Of a stretch of DNA of 64,000 bases, positions 32,759 to 44,052 are shown piece by piece. The position numbers and the translations under genes were made by a program. Location of the stretch: assembly GCF_915403165.1 (NCBI RefSeq), contig NZ_OU659204.1, positions 372,001-436,000 on the forward strand, read 5' to 3'. Positions within the stretch are counted from its first letter, which is position 1. The number at the start of each line of letters is the position of its first letter. The stretch comes from Providencia alcalifaciens. Lineage in GTDB: Bacteria > Pseudomonadota > Gammaproteobacteria > Enterobacterales > Enterobacteriaceae. Below the pieces are notes generated by a model that was given only the letters and a program-made list of their open reading frames with translations, was not told the origin of the DNA and made no database searches.

Positions 32759-35700
32759 ATGGTTTACTCCTATACCGAGAAAAAACGTATTCGTAAGGAT
32801 TTTGGTAAACGTCCACAAGTTTTGGATATACCTTATCTCCTTTCCATCCAACTTGACTCGTTCCAGAAGTTTATCGAGCAAGATCCTAATGGCCAGAATG
32901 GTCTGGAAGCAGCTTTCCGTTCTGTATTCCCAATTCAGAGCTACAGCGGTAATGCTGAACTGCAATATGTCAGCTATCGTTTAGGCGAGCCTGTTTTTGA
33001 TGTTAAAGAATGTCAAATTCGCGGTGTGACCTATTCTGCACCATTGCGTGTAAAACTGCGCCTGATCGTGTATGAGCGAGAAGCTCCAGAAGGCACCGTT
33101 AAAGACATCAAAGAACAAGAAGTCTACATGGGTGAAATTCCACTCATGACTGAAAACGGAACTTTTGTTATCAACGGTACTGAGCGTGTTATCGTTTCCC
33201 AGTTACACCGTAGTCCTGGTGTATTCTTCGATAGCGATAAAGGTAAAACTCACTCTTCAGGTAAAGTGCTGTATAACGCACGTATTATTCCTTACCGTGG
33301 TTCATGGCTTGATTTCGAATTCGATCCGAAAGATAACCTGTTTGTACGTATTGACCGTCGCCGTAAATTACCTGCGACCATTATTCTGCGTGCAATGGAT
33401 TACAACACCGAAGAAATCTTAAATCTGTTCTTCGATAAAACTGTATTCCAAATCCGTGATAACAAACTGATGATGACGCTGGTTCCTGAGCGTCTGCGTG
33501 GTGAAACTGCTTCTTTCGATATCGAAGCAAACGGCAAAGTCTATGTTGAAAAAGGCCGTCGTATCACTGCTCGTCATATTCGTCAGTTAGAAAAAGAAGA
33601 AGTTAGCAACATCGAAGTACCTGTTGAATACATCGCAGGCAAAGTTGTTGCAAGAGATTACATCGATGAGAGCACCGGTGAGCTGATTTGTGCAGCAAAC
33701 ATGGAACTGTCATTAGATATGTTGGCACGTCTGAGCCAGTCTGGTCACAAAACAATCGAAACATTGTTTACCAATGACCTAGACCACGGTGCTTACATGT
33801 CTGAAACCGTTCGCGTCGACCCAACTAACGATCGCTTAAGCGCTCTGGTAGAAATCTACCGTATGATGCGCCCTGGTGAGCCACCAACACGCGAAGCTGC
33901 AGAAAACCTGTTCGAAAACTTATTCTTCTCTGAAGATCGTTACGACTTGTCTGCTGTAGGCCGCATGAAATTCAACCGTTCACTAAACCGTGAAGAGATT
34001 GAAGGTTCAGGCATCCTGAGCAAAGAAGATATCATTGAGGTAATGAAAAAACTCATTGAGATCCGTAACGGTAGAGGTGAAGTGGATGATATCGACCACT
34101 TAGGTAACCGTCGTATTCGTTCCGTTGGCGAAATGGCTGAGAACCAATTCCGTGTAGGTCTGGTTCGTGTTGAGCGTGCAGTGAAAGAGCGTCTTTCTCT
34201 GGGCGACCTTGATGCATTAATGCCACAGGATATGATCAACGCTAAGCCAATTTCAGCCGCAGTTAAAGAGTTCTTTGGTTCCAGCCAGCTGTCTCAATTT
34301 ATGGACCAGAACAACCCACTGTCTGAAATTACGCATAAACGTCGTATCTCTGCATTAGGCCCTGGTGGTCTGACTCGTGAACGTGCAGGCTTCGAAGTAC
34401 GTGACGTACACCCAACTCACTATGGTCGTGTTTGTCCAATCGAAACCCCTGAAGGTCCGAACATCGGTCTGATCAACTCATTATCTGTTTATGCACAGAC
34501 CAATGAGTACGGTTTCTTAGAAACCCCATACCGTTTAGTTCGTGATGGCATCGTAACAGATGAAATCCATTACCTGTCTGCAATCGAAGAAGGTAACTTC
34601 ATCATTGCTCAGGCGAACACCGTATTAAGCGACGATGGCCGTTTCATCGAAGAACTGATTACTTGTCGTAACCGTGGTGAATCAAGCTTATTCAGCCGTG
34701 AACAAGTTGAATATATGGACGTTTCGACTCAACAGGTTGTTTCTGTTGGTGCGTCACTGATCCCATTCCTTGAACACGATGATGCTAACCGTGCATTGAT
34801 GGGTGCGAACATGCAACGTCAAGCGGTTCCTACTTTACGTGCTGACAAACCATTAGTTGGTACAGGTATGGAACGTGCGGTAGCGGTTGACTCCGGTGTT
34901 ACTGCTGTTGCAAGACGTGGTGGTTCAGTTCAATACGTTGATGCTTCTCGTATCGTTATCAAAGTTAACGAAGATGAGATGTATCCGGGCGAAGCTGGAA
35001 TCGATATCTATAACCTGACTAAATACACTCGTTCTAACCAGAACACCTGTATTAACCAGATGCCTTGCGTATCTTTAGGTGAACCAGTTGAACGTGGTGA
35101 TGTGTTAGCTGACGGTCCTTCAACAGACCTCGGCGAATTAGCACTGGGTCAAAACATGCGCGTGGCATTCATGCCATGGAATGGTTATAACTTCGAAGAC
35201 TCCATCTTAGTTTCAGAGCGTGTTGTTCAAGAAGACCGTTTCACAACCATTCACATTCAGGAACTCTCTTGTGTGTCTCGTGACACCAAATTAGGGCCTG
35301 AAGAGATCACTGCGGATATTCCAAACGTTGGTGAAGCAGCTCTGTCTAAACTTGATGAATCCGGTATCGTTTATATTGGTGCAGAAGTGAAAGGCGGCGA
35401 TATTCTGGTTGGTAAAGTAACCCCTAAAGGTGAAACCCAATTAACACCAGAAGAAAAACTGCTGCGTGCTATCTTCGGTGAAAAAGCTTCAGACGTTAAA
35501 GACTCTTCTTTACGTATCCCTAACGGCGTATCAGGTACGGTTATCGACGTACAAGTATTTACTCGTGATGGTGTAGAGAAAGACAAACGTGCTTTGGAAA
35601 TCGAAGAAACTCAGTTACGTGATGCGAAGAAAGACTTAACAGAAGAGCTGCGTATTTTTGAATCCGCACTGTTCTCTCGTATCCGTTCTGTACTGATCAG

Positions 35701-36787
35701 CGGTGGTATTGAAGCTGATAAACTGGACAAACTACCTCGTGACCGTTGGTTAGAATTAGCATTAGCTGATGAAGAGAAACAGAACCAGTTAGAGCAATTA
35801 GCTGAACAGTACGATGAACTGAAATCTGATTTCGCTAAGAAACTGGAAGCAAAACGTCGCAAGATCACTCAAGGTGATGACCTTGCACCGGGCGTACTGA
35901 AAATTGTTAAGGTTTATCTGGCTGTTAAACGTCAGATTCAACCGGGTGATAAAATGGCGGGTCGCCATGGTAACAAAGGTGTTATCTCAAAAATCAACCC
36001 AGTTGAAGACATGCCTTACGATGAAAACGGTAACCCAGTTGACATCGTTCTGAACCCGCTGGGCGTACCATCACGTATGAACATCGGTCAGATTCTGGAA
36101 ACGCACTTAGGTATGGCTGCTAAAGGTATTGGTGAAAAAATCAATGCTATGCTTAAACAGCAGCAAGAAGTTGCCAAACTGCGTGAATTCATCCAGAAAG
36201 CGTATGATTTAGGTGATGATCCGCGTCAGAAAGTTGACTTAACTACTTTCTCTGATGAAGAAGTTATGCGTTTGGCTGAGAACTTGAAAAAAGGTATGCC
36301 AATTGCAACACCAGTATTTGATGGTGCAAAAGAGAAAGAAATTAAAGAACTGCTGAAACTGGCTGGTTTACCAACGTCAGGTCAGATTACATTGTTTGAT
36401 GGCCGTACTGGCGAGAAATTTGAGCGTCAAGTAACCGTAGGTTACATGTACATGCTGAAACTGAACCACTTGGTTGACGATAAGATGCACGCCCGTTCAA
36501 CTGGTTCTTACAGCTTGGTTACTCAGCAACCGCTGGGTGGTAAAGCGCAGTTCGGTGGTCAGCGTTTCGGGGAGATGGAAGTGTGGGCACTGGAAGCATA
36601 CGGTGCAGCCTATACGCTTCAAGAAATGCTTACAGTTAAATCGGATGACGTTAACGGCCGTACGAAGATGTATAAAAACATCGTCGATGGCAGCCATCAG
36701 ATGGAACCTGGTATGCCGGAATCTTTCAACGTATTGCTGAAAGAAATCCGTTCACTGGGTATCAACATCGAACTGGAAGACGAGTAA
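32759..36787 (+). CDS. rpoB: RNA polymerase beta subunit
   Basis: A 1342-aa subunit, the same length as in E. coli. It starts [20 protein letters not shown]. The rifampicin pocket reads [17 protein letters not shown] and then [14 protein letters not shown], with the usual Gln, Asp, His, Arg and Ser, so no known resistance change is visible. The [13 protein letters not shown] and ETHLG regions near the active centre are intact. It is followed after 115 bp by rpoC. Confidence 0.99.
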   Translation: MVYSYTEKKRIRKDFGKRPQVLDIPYLLSIQLDSFQKFIEQDPNGQNGLEAAFRSVFPIQSYSGNAELQYVSYRLGEPVFDVKECQIRGVTYSAPLRVKLRLIVYEREAPEGTVKDIKEQEVYMGEIPLMTENGTFVINGTERVIVSQLHRSPGVFFDSDKGKTHSSGKVLYNARIIPYRGSWLDFEFDPKDNLFVRIDRRRKLPATIILRAMDYNTEEILNLFFDKTVFQIRDNKLMMTLVPERLRGETASFDIEANGKVYVEKGRRITARHIRQLEKEEVSNIEVPVEYIAGKVVARDYIDESTGELICAANMELSLDMLARLSQSGHKTIETLFTNDLDHGAYMSETVRVDPTNDRLSALVEIYRMMRPGEPPTREAAENLFENLFFSEDRYDLSAVGRMKFNRSLNREEIEGSGILSKEDIIEVMKKLIEIRNGRGEVDDIDHLGNRRIRSVGEMAENQFRVGLVRVERAVKERLSLGDLDALMPQDMINAKPISAAVKEFFGSSQLSQFMDQNNPLSEITHKRRISALGPGGLTRERAGFEVRDVHPTHYGRVCPIETPEGPNIGLINSLSVYAQTNEYGFLETPYRLVRDGIVTDEIHYLSAIEEGNFIIAQANTVLSDDGRFIEELITCRNRGESSLFSREQVEYMDVSTQQVVSVGASLIPFLEHDDANRALMGANMQRQAVPTLRADKPLVGTGMERAVAVDSGVTAVARRGGSVQYVDASRIVIKVNEDEMYPGEAGIDIYNLTKYTRSNQNTCINQMPCVSLGEPVERGDVLADGPSTDLGELALGQNMRVAFMPWNGYNFEDSILVSERVVQEDRFTTIHIQELSCVSRDTKLGPEEITADIPNVGEAALSKLDESGIVYIGAEVKGGDILVGKVTPKGETQLTPEEKLLRAIFGEKASDVKDSSLRIPNGVSGTVIDVQVFTRDGVEKDKRALEIEETQLRDAKKDLTEELRIFESALFSRIRSVLISGGIEADKLDKLPRDRWLELALADEEKQNQLEQLAEQYDELKSDFAKKLEAKRRKITQGDDLAPGVLKIVKVYLAVKRQIQPGDKMAGRHGNKGVISKINPVEDMPYDENGNPVDIVLNPLGVPSRMNIGQILETHLGMAAKGIGEKINAMLKQQQEVAKLREFIQKAYDLGDDPRQKVDLTTFSDEEVMRLAENLKKGMPIATPVFDGAKEKEIKELLKLAGLPTSGQITLFDGRTGEKFERQVTVGYMYMLKLNHLVDDKMHARSTGSYSLVTQQPLGGKAQFGGQRFGEMEVWALEAYGAAYTLQEMLTVKSDDVNGRTKMYKNIVDGSHQMEPGMPESFNVLLKEIRSLGINIELEDE

Positions 36788-36902
36788 TTCGTTTTGCGCC
36801 GGAAGGTCTGATTTTCAGTCTTCCGGCCGATGTAAGTACTGGGATTTGGCGAGAGTGACTTGACCTCTCGCCCAATAGGTCTAACTCCGACAGGAGCATT
36901 TT

Positions 36903-39900
36903 GTGAAAGACTTAATAAAATTTCTGAAAGCGCAAACCAAGACCGAAGAGTTTGATGCGATCAAAATTGCTCTGGCATCACCTGACATGATCCGTTCATG
37001 GTCATTCGGTGAAGTTAAAAAGCCAGAAACCATTAACTACCGTACGTTCAAACCTGAGCGTGACGGACTTTTCTGTGCGCGTATTTTTGGGCCAGTAAAA
37101 GACTACGAATGTCTGTGCGGTAAGTACAAGCGTTTAAAACACCGTGGTGTGATTTGTGAGAAGTGTGGCGTTGAAGTTACACAAACTAAAGTGCGTCGTG
37201 AGCGTATGGGTCATATTGAACTCGCGTCTCCAACTGCGCATATTTGGTTCTTAAAATCACTGCCATCCCGTATCGGTTTGCTGCTCGATATGCCACTGCG
37301 CGATATCGAACGCGTTCTGTATTTTGAATCTTATGTTGTTGTTGAAGGGGGTATGACCAGCCTTGAACGTGCACAGATTCTGACAGAAGAGCAATACTTA
37401 GATGCGCTGGAAGAATTCGGTGACGAATTTGACGCGAAAATGGGTGCGGAAGCAATCCAAGGTCTGCTGAAAAACCTCGATCTTGAGAACGAGTGCCAAA
37501 CGCTGCGTGAAGAGTTAAACGAAACTAACTCAGAAACCAAGCGTAAAAAGCTGACTAAGCGTATCAAACTGTTAGAAGCGTTTATTCAATCTGGTAACAA
37601 ACCAGAGTGGATGATCCTGAACGTTCTGCCAGTTCTGCCACCTGATCTGCGTCCATTAGTACCACTGGATGGTGGTCGTTTCGCTACATCGGATCTGAAC
37701 GATCTGTATCGTCGCGTAATCAACCGTAACAACCGTCTGAAACGTCTTCTGGATCTGGCTGCGCCAGACATCATCGTACGTAACGAAAAACGTATGCTGC
37801 AAGAAGCGGTTGATGCACTGTTAGATAACGGTCGTCGTGGTCGCGCAATCACAGGTTCTAACAAACGTCCTCTGAAATCTTTGGCTGATATGATCAAAGG
37901 TAAACAAGGTCGTTTCCGTCAGAACTTACTTGGTAAGCGTGTTGACTACTCAGGTCGTTCTGTAATCACCGTAGGTCCATACCTGCGTCTGCATCAGTGC
38001 GGTCTGCCTAAGAAAATGGCGCTTGAGTTATTCAAACCATTTATCTACGGCAAATTAGAATTACGTGGTCTGGCAACAACCATTAAAGCTGCGAAGAAAA
38101 TGGTTGAGCGCGAAGAAGCGGTTGTTTGGGATATCTTGGATGAAGTTATCCGCGAACACCCAGTTATGCTGAACCGTGCACCAACACTTCACCGTCTGGG
38201 TATCCAAGCGTTCGAACCAATTCTGATCGAAGGTAAAGCTATCCAATTGCACCCACTCGTTTGTGCGGCATATAACGCCGACTTCGATGGTGACCAAATG
38301 GCGGTACACGTTCCTCTGACTCTGGAAGCTCAGTTAGAAGCGCGTGCGTTGATGATGTCAACCAACAACATCCTGTCTCCGGCAAGTGGTGAGCCTATCA
38401 TCGTTCCTTCTCAGGACGTTGTATTAGGTATCTACTACATGACGCGCGACTGCGTAAACGCGAAAGGCGAGGGCATGGTTTTAGCCGGTCCTAAAGAAGC
38501 TGAGCGTGTTTACCGTTCTGGCCATGCTTCACTGCATGCCCGCGTTAAAGTTCGTATCACTGAAGAAGTGAAAGACAGCGAAGGTAACATTACGATTAAC
38601 ACTGGTTTAGTTGATACCACTGTTGGCCGTGCAATTTTATGGATGATCGTACCGAAAGGTCTGCCTTACTCGCTGGTTAACCAAGCGTTAGGTAAGAAAG
38701 CTATCTCCAAAATGCTGAACACCTGTTACCGCGTACTGGGTCTGAAACCTACTGTTATTTTTGCTGACCAAATCATGTATACCGGTTTTGCCTATGCGGC
38801 ACGTTCTGGTGCATCGGTTGGTATCGACGATATGGTTATTCCAGAGAAAAAAGCTGGGATCATCGCCGAAGCAGAAGCAGAAGTTGCAGAAATTCAGGAA
38901 CAGTTCCAGTCTGGTCTGGTTACAGCAGGCGAACGTTACAACAAAGTTATCGATATCTGGGCAGCGGCAAACGAACGTGTTGCTAAAGCGATGATGGAAA
39001 ACTTGTCTACTGAAGCAGTCATTAACCGTGATGGCGAAGAAGAACAACAAGTTTCCTTCAACAGTATCTTTATGATGGCCGACTCCGGTGCTCGTGGTTC
39101 TGCAGCGCAGATTCGTCAGCTGGCCGGTATGCGTGGTCTGATGGCTAAGCCAGATGGCTCCATCATCGAAACGCCAATCACGGCAAACTTCCGTGAAGGT
39201 CTGAACGTTCTCCAGTACTTTATTTCTACCCACGGTGCTCGTAAAGGTCTTGCGGATACCGCATTGAAAACTGCGAACTCCGGTTATCTGACTCGTCGTT
39301 TAGTTGACGTTGCTCAGGACTTGGTTGTCACTGAAGATGACTGTGGTACTCACGAAGGTATCCTGATGACTCCGGTTATCGAGGGTGGCGACGTTAAAGA
39401 ACCACTGCGTGAACGTGTACTTGGACGTGTAACTGCAGAAGATATCCTGATCCCAGGTACTGCAGATATTCTGGTTCCACGTAATACACTGTTACACGAA
39501 AAACTGTGTGACCTGTTAGAAGCTAACTCTGTTGACAGCGTGAAAGTACGTTCCGTAGTAAGTTGTGAAACTGACTTCGGTGTGTGTGCTCACTGTTATG
39601 GTCGTGACCTTGCTCGTGGTCATATCATCAACAAAGGTGAAGCTATCGGTGTTATCGCGGCACAGTCAATCGGTGAGCCGGGTACACAGCTGACGATGCG
39701 TACGTTCCACATCGGTGGTGCGGCATCTCGTGCGGCAGCAGAATCTAGCATCCAAGTTCGTAACACAGGTACGTTGAAACTGTTCAACGCGAAATATGTT
39801 ACTAACTCAGAAGGCAAGCTGGTAATTACTTCTCGTAATACAGAACTGCGTCTGATCGACGAATTCGGTCGTACTAAAGAGAGCTATAAAGTTCCTTACG

Positions 39901-41123
39901 GTGCGCACTTAACGAAAGGTGATGGTGCAGCAGTGATCGGCGGTGAAACCGTTGCAAACTGGGATCCACACACCATGCCAGTTGTCAGTGAAGTATCTGG
40001 TATCATCAGCTTCTCCGACATGCTTGAAGGTCTGTCAATGACTCGTCAAACTGATGAGTTAACGGGTCTATCTTCAATCGTTGTTATGGATACTGCTGAG
40101 CGTACCAGTGCTGGTAAAGACTTACGTCCTGCACTGCGTGTCATTGATGCGAATGGTAAAGATGTTCTGATCCCTAACACAGACATGCCTGCTCAGTATT
40201 TCTTACCGGGTAACGCAATTGTTCAGTTAGATGATGGCATCGCAATCAACGCCGGTGATACTTTAGCGCGTATTCCACAAGAATCCGTGGGTACTAAAGA
40301 TATCACGGGTGGTCTGCCACGCGTTGCTGACCTGTTCGAAGCTCGTCGTCCGAAAGAGCCTGCGATCCTGGCTGAAATCAGCGGTATTATCTCATTTGGT
40401 AAAGAAACCAAAGGGAAACGCCGTCTGGTTATCACTCCATTAGATGGAAGTGAGCCATACGAAGAGATGATCCCTAAATGGCGTCAGCTCAACGTATTCG
40501 AAGGTGAAATCGTTGAACGCGGTGACGTCGTTTCTGATGGTCCTGAGTCTCCACATGATATCCTGCGTCTGCGTGGTGTTCATGCTGTGACTCGTTACAT
40601 CACTAACGAAGTTCAGGAAGTTTACCGCTTACAAGGCGTTAAGATTAACGATAAACACATCGAAGTTATCGTTCGTCAGATGCTGCGTAAAGTTACCATC
40701 GAAGATGCAGGAAGCTCTGAATTCCTCGAAGGTGAGCAGGTTGAGTACTCTCGCGTTAAAGTATCGAATCGTAAACTGGAAAATGAAGGTAAAATTCCAG
40801 CTAACTTTGGTCGTGACCTACTGGGTATTACTAAGGCATCTCTGGCAACAGAATCCTTCATCTCAGCAGCATCGTTCCAAGAAACGACTCGCGTACTGAC
40901 AGAAGCTGCGGTAGCAGGTAAACGTGATGAACTGCGCGGTCTGAAAGAGAACGTTATTGTTGGACGTCTGATCCCAGCGGGTACCGGTTTCGCGTATCAC
41001 CAAGATCGTATCCGTCGTCGTCATCTGAGCGAAGCTGTGGAAGCTCCACAAGTCAGCGCAGATGAAGCAACAGCGAACTTAGCTGAACTGTTAAATGCAG
41101 GTTTTAGCAGTGACAACAATTAA
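36903..41123 (+). CDS. rpoC: RNA polymerase beta' subunit
   Basis: A 1406-aa catalytic subunit starting at GTG ([20 protein letters not shown]) behind CAGGAGC. It contains the N-terminal zinc site [20 protein letters not shown], the active-site [14 protein letters not shown] that binds magnesium, the second zinc site with [16 protein letters not shown], and the trigger-loop region ([16 protein letters not shown]). Complete to the C-terminus. Confidence 0.99.
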   Translation: MKDLIKFLKAQTKTEEFDAIKIALASPDMIRSWSFGEVKKPETINYRTFKPERDGLFCARIFGPVKDYECLCGKYKRLKHRGVICEKCGVEVTQTKVRRERMGHIELASPTAHIWFLKSLPSRIGLLLDMPLRDIERVLYFESYVVVEGGMTSLERAQILTEEQYLDALEEFGDEFDAKMGAEAIQGLLKNLDLENECQTLREELNETNSETKRKKLTKRIKLLEAFIQSGNKPEWMILNVLPVLPPDLRPLVPLDGGRFATSDLNDLYRRVINRNNRLKRLLDLAAPDIIVRNEKRMLQEAVDALLDNGRRGRAITGSNKRPLKSLADMIKGKQGRFRQNLLGKRVDYSGRSVITVGPYLRLHQCGLPKKMALELFKPFIYGKLELRGLATTIKAAKKMVEREEAVVWDILDEVIREHPVMLNRAPTLHRLGIQAFEPILIEGKAIQLHPLVCAAYNADFDGDQMAVHVPLTLEAQLEARALMMSTNNILSPASGEPIIVPSQDVVLGIYYMTRDCVNAKGEGMVLAGPKEAERVYRSGHASLHARVKVRITEEVKDSEGNITINTGLVDTTVGRAILWMIVPKGLPYSLVNQALGKKAISKMLNTCYRVLGLKPTVIFADQIMYTGFAYAARSGASVGIDDMVIPEKKAGIIAEAEAEVAEIQEQFQSGLVTAGERYNKVIDIWAAANERVAKAMMENLSTEAVINRDGEEEQQVSFNSIFMMADSGARGSAAQIRQLAGMRGLMAKPDGSIIETPITANFREGLNVLQYFISTHGARKGLADTALKTANSGYLTRRLVDVAQDLVVTEDDCGTHEGILMTPVIEGGDVKEPLRERVLGRVTAEDILIPGTADILVPRNTLLHEKLCDLLEANSVDSVKVRSVVSCETDFGVCAHCYGRDLARGHIINKGEAIGVIAAQSIGEPGTQLTMRTFHIGGAASRAAAESSIQVRNTGTLKLFNAKYVTNSEGKLVITSRNTELRLIDEFGRTKESYKVPYGAHLTKGDGAAVIGGETVANWDPHTMPVVSEVSGIISFSDMLEGLSMTRQTDELTGLSSIVVMDTAERTSAGKDLRPALRVIDANGKDVLIPNTDMPAQYFLPGNAIVQLDDGIAINAGDTLARIPQESVGTKDITGGLPRVADLFEARRPKEPAILAEISGIISFGKETKGKRRLVITPLDGSEPYEEMIPKWRQLNVFEGEIVERGDVVSDGPESPHDILRLRGVHAVTRYITNEVQEVYRLQGVKINDKHIEVIVRQMLRKVTIEDAGSSEFLEGEQVEYSRVKVSNRKLENEGKIPANFGRDLLGITKASLATESFISAASFQETTRVLTEAAVAGKRDELRGLKENVIVGRLIPAGTGFAYHQDRIRRRHLSEAVEAPQVSADEATANLAELLNAGFSSDNN

Positions 41124-41154
41124 GATCCATTAAATTTTAATTGTTTGAAACAAA

Positions 41155-41185
41155 AACCGATGCCGTAATAAGCATCGGTTTTTTT
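41155..41185 (+). terminator. Terminator of rpoBC
   Basis: AACCGATGC (41155-41163) pairs with GCATCGGTT (41172-41180), followed by a T tract, 31 bp after rpoC. Confidence 0.93.
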
Positions 41186-41210
41186 ATAACTAAAAATCAC
41201 AACAAAGAGA

Positions 41211-41990
41211 TTATTTTTTAATGGTTGTCAGAATATCGACGTGAGGATAAGAAATATAATTTTGTAAATGGTCCAAATGCTTTAATGGTGGCGGAATCAA
41301 TATTTCTTTTTTGGCTTCATCCAATCCAGCACTTCTAAATATTTTATTCAAAGTCTCAGTAAACCAGTAACAGATAGGAAAGCTTTTCTCTTCTGGAAAA
41401 TGTCCTAACTGAATTCGGGTTATACTGCCATCCTTTCTTGGTGATTCATCGAATAGGTTGAAACCATAAGGTTGATAAAAATTAGGCGTATTATTCAATT
41501 CTGTATTTAAAACCAATGTAATTAATTTTCCTCCGCACTTAAGTAAACTTGAAATATGAAAGATCATTGATTCTAATTCGTAACGATCTTTCATACATAC
41601 CATTGGATAAATAGCAATCACAACATCAAAATATTGCTGATAACATAAAGGAATATAAGAAAGATATTCAATGTCTAAAGGGGCATTTTTCTCCTGTTGA
41701 CGCGCATAGTTAAGCATTCCCTTTGATATATCATAGCCCATCACTTCTTTGGCTCCCATCGCCTTGAATTCTCTAGATAAACTACCTGGCCCACAACCGA
41801 AATCAAGTACGGTACGCCCCGTTAAATTACCAAGTAAATTCTTTATTGTTGGGATTTCTAAATATTGACGATATGGCCAATGTAATGATTGATGATAGAA
41901 CTCTGGTAAATCATCAAAAGGGGAATCAGGTAGCGTATTTAAGTTTTCTATTGATTCTTTTTCATTGAGTAATTGATATTTTCTAAGCAT
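41211..41990 (-). CDS. Class I SAM-dependent methyltransferase
   Basis: A 259-aa soluble protein with the SAM-binding motif I VLDFGCGPGSLSREF (near residue 80), an acidic residue at the end of strand 2 (VMGYDISKGMLNYAR), and YFDVVIAIYPMVC as motif IV-like. It resembles small-molecule methyltransferases of the UbiE/BioC-like group; the substrate cannot be predicted. AGAGG lies before the start. It is more A+T-rich than rpoC beside it and lies in a pocket (rpoC to thiH) that differs from E. coli. Confidence 0.85.
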   Translation of the reverse strand: MLRKYQLLNEKESIENLNTLPDSPFDDLPEFYHQSLHWPYRQYLEIPTIKNLLGNLTGRTVLDFGCGPGSLSREFKAMGAKEVMGYDISKGMLNYARQQEKNAPLDIEYLSYIPLCYQQYFDVVIAIYPMVCMKDRYELESMIFHISSLLKCGGKLITLVLNTELNNTPNFYQPYGFNLFDESPRKDGSITRIQLGHFPEEKSFPICYWFTETLNKIFRSAGLDEAKKEILIPPPLKHLDHLQNYISYPHVDILTTIKK

Positions 41991-42347
41991 AAAAACCTCT
42001 TTCTTATCGAATGAAATAATGATTTTTTTAGTGTAACAGTCATTTTTGATCTATTTTTAATCTTTAAAATAAGGTCTTAATAAAAAAGATTTGTAATATA
42101 AATTAATTTATCGTGACTGAGTTTATTTCTATATTTTTGAAAATCATGGGGTTAATTAGAGTGATTTTTAGGTGTGATAATTATTAAGTGTTATGTTTGT
42201 GATATTTATTATTGTGTCAATCTGAATGTAAATAAAGGAATAATGGCGTCCATGATATAAATTATATTTAGGATGGGAGCTGCAATATTATTTATTAAAA
42301 GATGAAAATAAACGAATTAAATTCATTCAGTTAATAGGAATATACAC
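41991..42347. other. A+T-rich divergent region, methyltransferase / vWA gene
   Basis: About 357 bp, very A+T-rich, between divergent genes, so both promoters should be here. I see no RNA gene or repeat and cannot name a specific promoter. The vWA ribosome site TAGGAA is at its end. Confidence 0.5.
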
Positions 42348-43343
42348 ATGAAAAAAAATACAGAAAATAATGAAGTTGAAAATAATAACACTGAAAATGA
42401 TAATAATAAGACATCTAGCAGTACGATGCAGAATATGACTTCACTTGGGGTGCCAAGTATTATGGTTAACCAAACCTCTCAGCTGGTGACTGGTACGGGA
42501 GATATCGCTTTAGACTTAGTTGTGGTGATTGACACTAGCGGCTCCATGTCTGATGAGTCCACTGATTTAAGCCAACAAATAGATGCGGCTATTGAAAAAG
42601 CGGCAGCAAATTGCCCATCCCATTTAAGGGCGACATTTTTAGGTATCCAAGGCGTTTGGACGGGAACTAAGTTTGATCAATCAGTGAGTGATTATTTAAT
42701 CTTAAAAGGGGTAAACGAAAGCAACCTACAAGCGCGGCCACCTTTTAAAGAGGCTGATGGTATTGACCATGCAGGTAATAAAGAAGATCTCTGTCGTGCC
42801 GTCATTGATGTGAGTAAATACTTTGATTGGCGTGACGGTGCTCGTCGCGCCATTTTTGTCTTAGGTGATGAAGGCATGGAGGGGGGCGGTGGTCGACTTA
42901 CCAGTGCAGCAATAGCTAAAAACAATGAAGCAATTGAGGTTGCTCAACATGCCCATGTCAAAGTGTATACCTACCAAGGTACACCTGATGATACGCCAAC
43001 CAACCTCGACCGTTTCCCAAGCTTAGCGGATAGAGACAGAGTAACAAAAGAATATGCTCGTTTAGCGGAACAAACTGGGGGGCGTGCGTATATTTACACC
43101 ACGGGAATTGCGAATTTCAGCTTAGTGTTAGAAGAAATTCTCTGTGACAGTCTTATCCCTCCTACTATCCCAAACCCAGAGCGTTCAGACTGTGCGAATG
43201 TCTGTGACCAACTGCCGACTATCTTAGGAACGGTGAATACGCTAGCTGAAATTATCAATAAGGCGATAGATGCTTGTTGTGGTAACGAGAGTCATCATAG
43301 TCACCATCCGCACCACCATTCAGGCTGTCAGTGTCAAAAATAA
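42348..43343 (+). CDS. von Willebrand factor A domain protein with His/Cys-rich tail
   Basis: A 331-aa protein without a signal peptide. Residues 1-30 are low-complexity Asn/Glu/Lys. The vWA domain runs from about residue 54 to 265: the MIDAS motif DTSGSMS (62-68) binds a divalent metal, with a further conserved Asp in FVLGDEGMEGGG and Gly-rich loop. The C-terminus (about 280-331) has CANVCDQ, CC at 310-311, seven His in a row of HH pairs (316-324) and CQC near the end, a tail that looks metal-binding. Function unknown; vWA domains commonly mediate metal-dependent protein contacts. A palindrome follows the stop. Confidence 0.85.
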   Translation: MKKNTENNEVENNNTENDNNKTSSSTMQNMTSLGVPSIMVNQTSQLVTGTGDIALDLVVVIDTSGSMSDESTDLSQQIDAAIEKAAANCPSHLRATFLGIQGVWTGTKFDQSVSDYLILKGVNESNLQARPPFKEADGIDHAGNKEDLCRAVIDVSKYFDWRDGARRAIFVLGDEGMEGGGGRLTSAAIAKNNEAIEVAQHAHVKVYTYQGTPDDTPTNLDRFPSLADRDRVTKEYARLAEQTGGRAYIYTTGIANFSLVLEEILCDSLIPPTIPNPERSDCANVCDQLPTILGTVNTLAEIINKAIDACCGNESHHSHHPHHHSGCQCQK

Positions 43344-43352
43344 TAATCAAAA

Positions 43353-43370
43353 GGCCTGCAATTGCAGGCC
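43353..43370 (+). terminator. Perfect palindrome after the vWA gene
   Basis: GGCCTGCAATTGCAGGCC is a perfect 18-bp palindrome ten bases after the vWA stop. No T run follows, so termination is plausible but not certain. Confidence 0.55.
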
Positions 43371-43515
43371 TAATACTACGATGAGTCAAATGAATATTTG
43401 TGAGAAAGCTTTTATAAATTGGGATTACTGACTGGTATCTATGATAAAAAATGAATAAAGTACCTCGCTAATATACCGCTCATAACGTTAGTCATAGGTA
43501 ACAGAGGATAATATT

Positions 43516-43971
43516 TTGGCTCCTATCACCGAAGAAAAACATGATGGACAAACTCTGCTAGTCAGTAGCTCACGGCTAAATGATGGAACATCTATTATGT
43601 TTTATCGAATCGGAACAGATAAGCCTGAGTATGAAATTGAAATATATAGCCATGCTAGTCGTTCCAGCTCAGAAGATATTATATGGCTAGATTATGATGC
43701 AGAGTATGGCTGTGGTGATGTCCACTCAGACACTTTTCTCAAAATAGATGATGAGGCAGAAGAAGAATTATCTTGTCACTGCTATTACAGCGGAGATAGC
43801 ATCATTTTGCATGCTCAGCTCCCGATTAATACTCTTCGGCTTATCCAGGCATCGAATAGATTGCAATTACGGCTATCTATTGCAGGATTGGTCATCAATC
43901 ACGGAAATCACACAATACTACTCTCCGACAGGATAATAAGTGAGTGGAAACAGATTATTGTTCTTCAATAG
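43516..43971 (+). CDS. Unrecognised 151-aa protein
   Basis: I do not recognise a family. A TTG start is chosen because AGAGGA lies 8 bases upstream and no suitable ATG exists near it; the next in-frame Met is about 27 codons in. The protein is acidic, with no membrane segment, and alternating hydrophobic residues (YEIEIYSHA, DSIILHAQLP, LQLRLSIAGLVI) suggest a beta-rich fold. It has three Cys and an acidic stretch DDEAEEELSCHC. It sits 172 bp after the vWA gene on the same strand and could be a partner, which is inference only. Confidence 0.65.
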   Translation: MAPITEEKHDGQTLLVSSSRLNDGTSIMFYRIGTDKPEYEIEIYSHASRSSSEDIIWLDYDAEYGCGDVHSDTFLKIDDEAEEELSCHCYYSGDSIILHAQLPINTLRLIQASNRLQLRLSIAGLVINHGNHTILLSDRIISEWKQIIVLQ

Positions 43972-43972
43972 G

Positions 43973-44009
43973 ATAAGGCCCTCAATGAATTCCATTGGGG
44001 CCTTATTTG
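43973..44009. terminator. Bidirectional terminator, unknown gene / dcuC
   Basis: ATAAGGCCC (43973-43981) pairs with GGGCCTTAT (43998-44006), with an inner CAATG/CATTG stem. It lies between convergent genes, and T-rich sequence follows on the plus strand. Confidence 0.85.
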
Positions 44010-44052
44010 TGGTGTACAGATTAAACGCTATGGATATATATCAGAGTACGAT

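Noticed and set aside
33940..34239. Antisense reading frames within rpoB, rpoC and other ribosomal genes
   Set aside because: They arise from codon bias in highly expressed genes; no start signals or similarity.
34250..34420. Possible rifampicin-resistance change in rpoB
   Set aside because: The pocket residues are all the usual wild-type ones, as are the streptomycin positions in S12.
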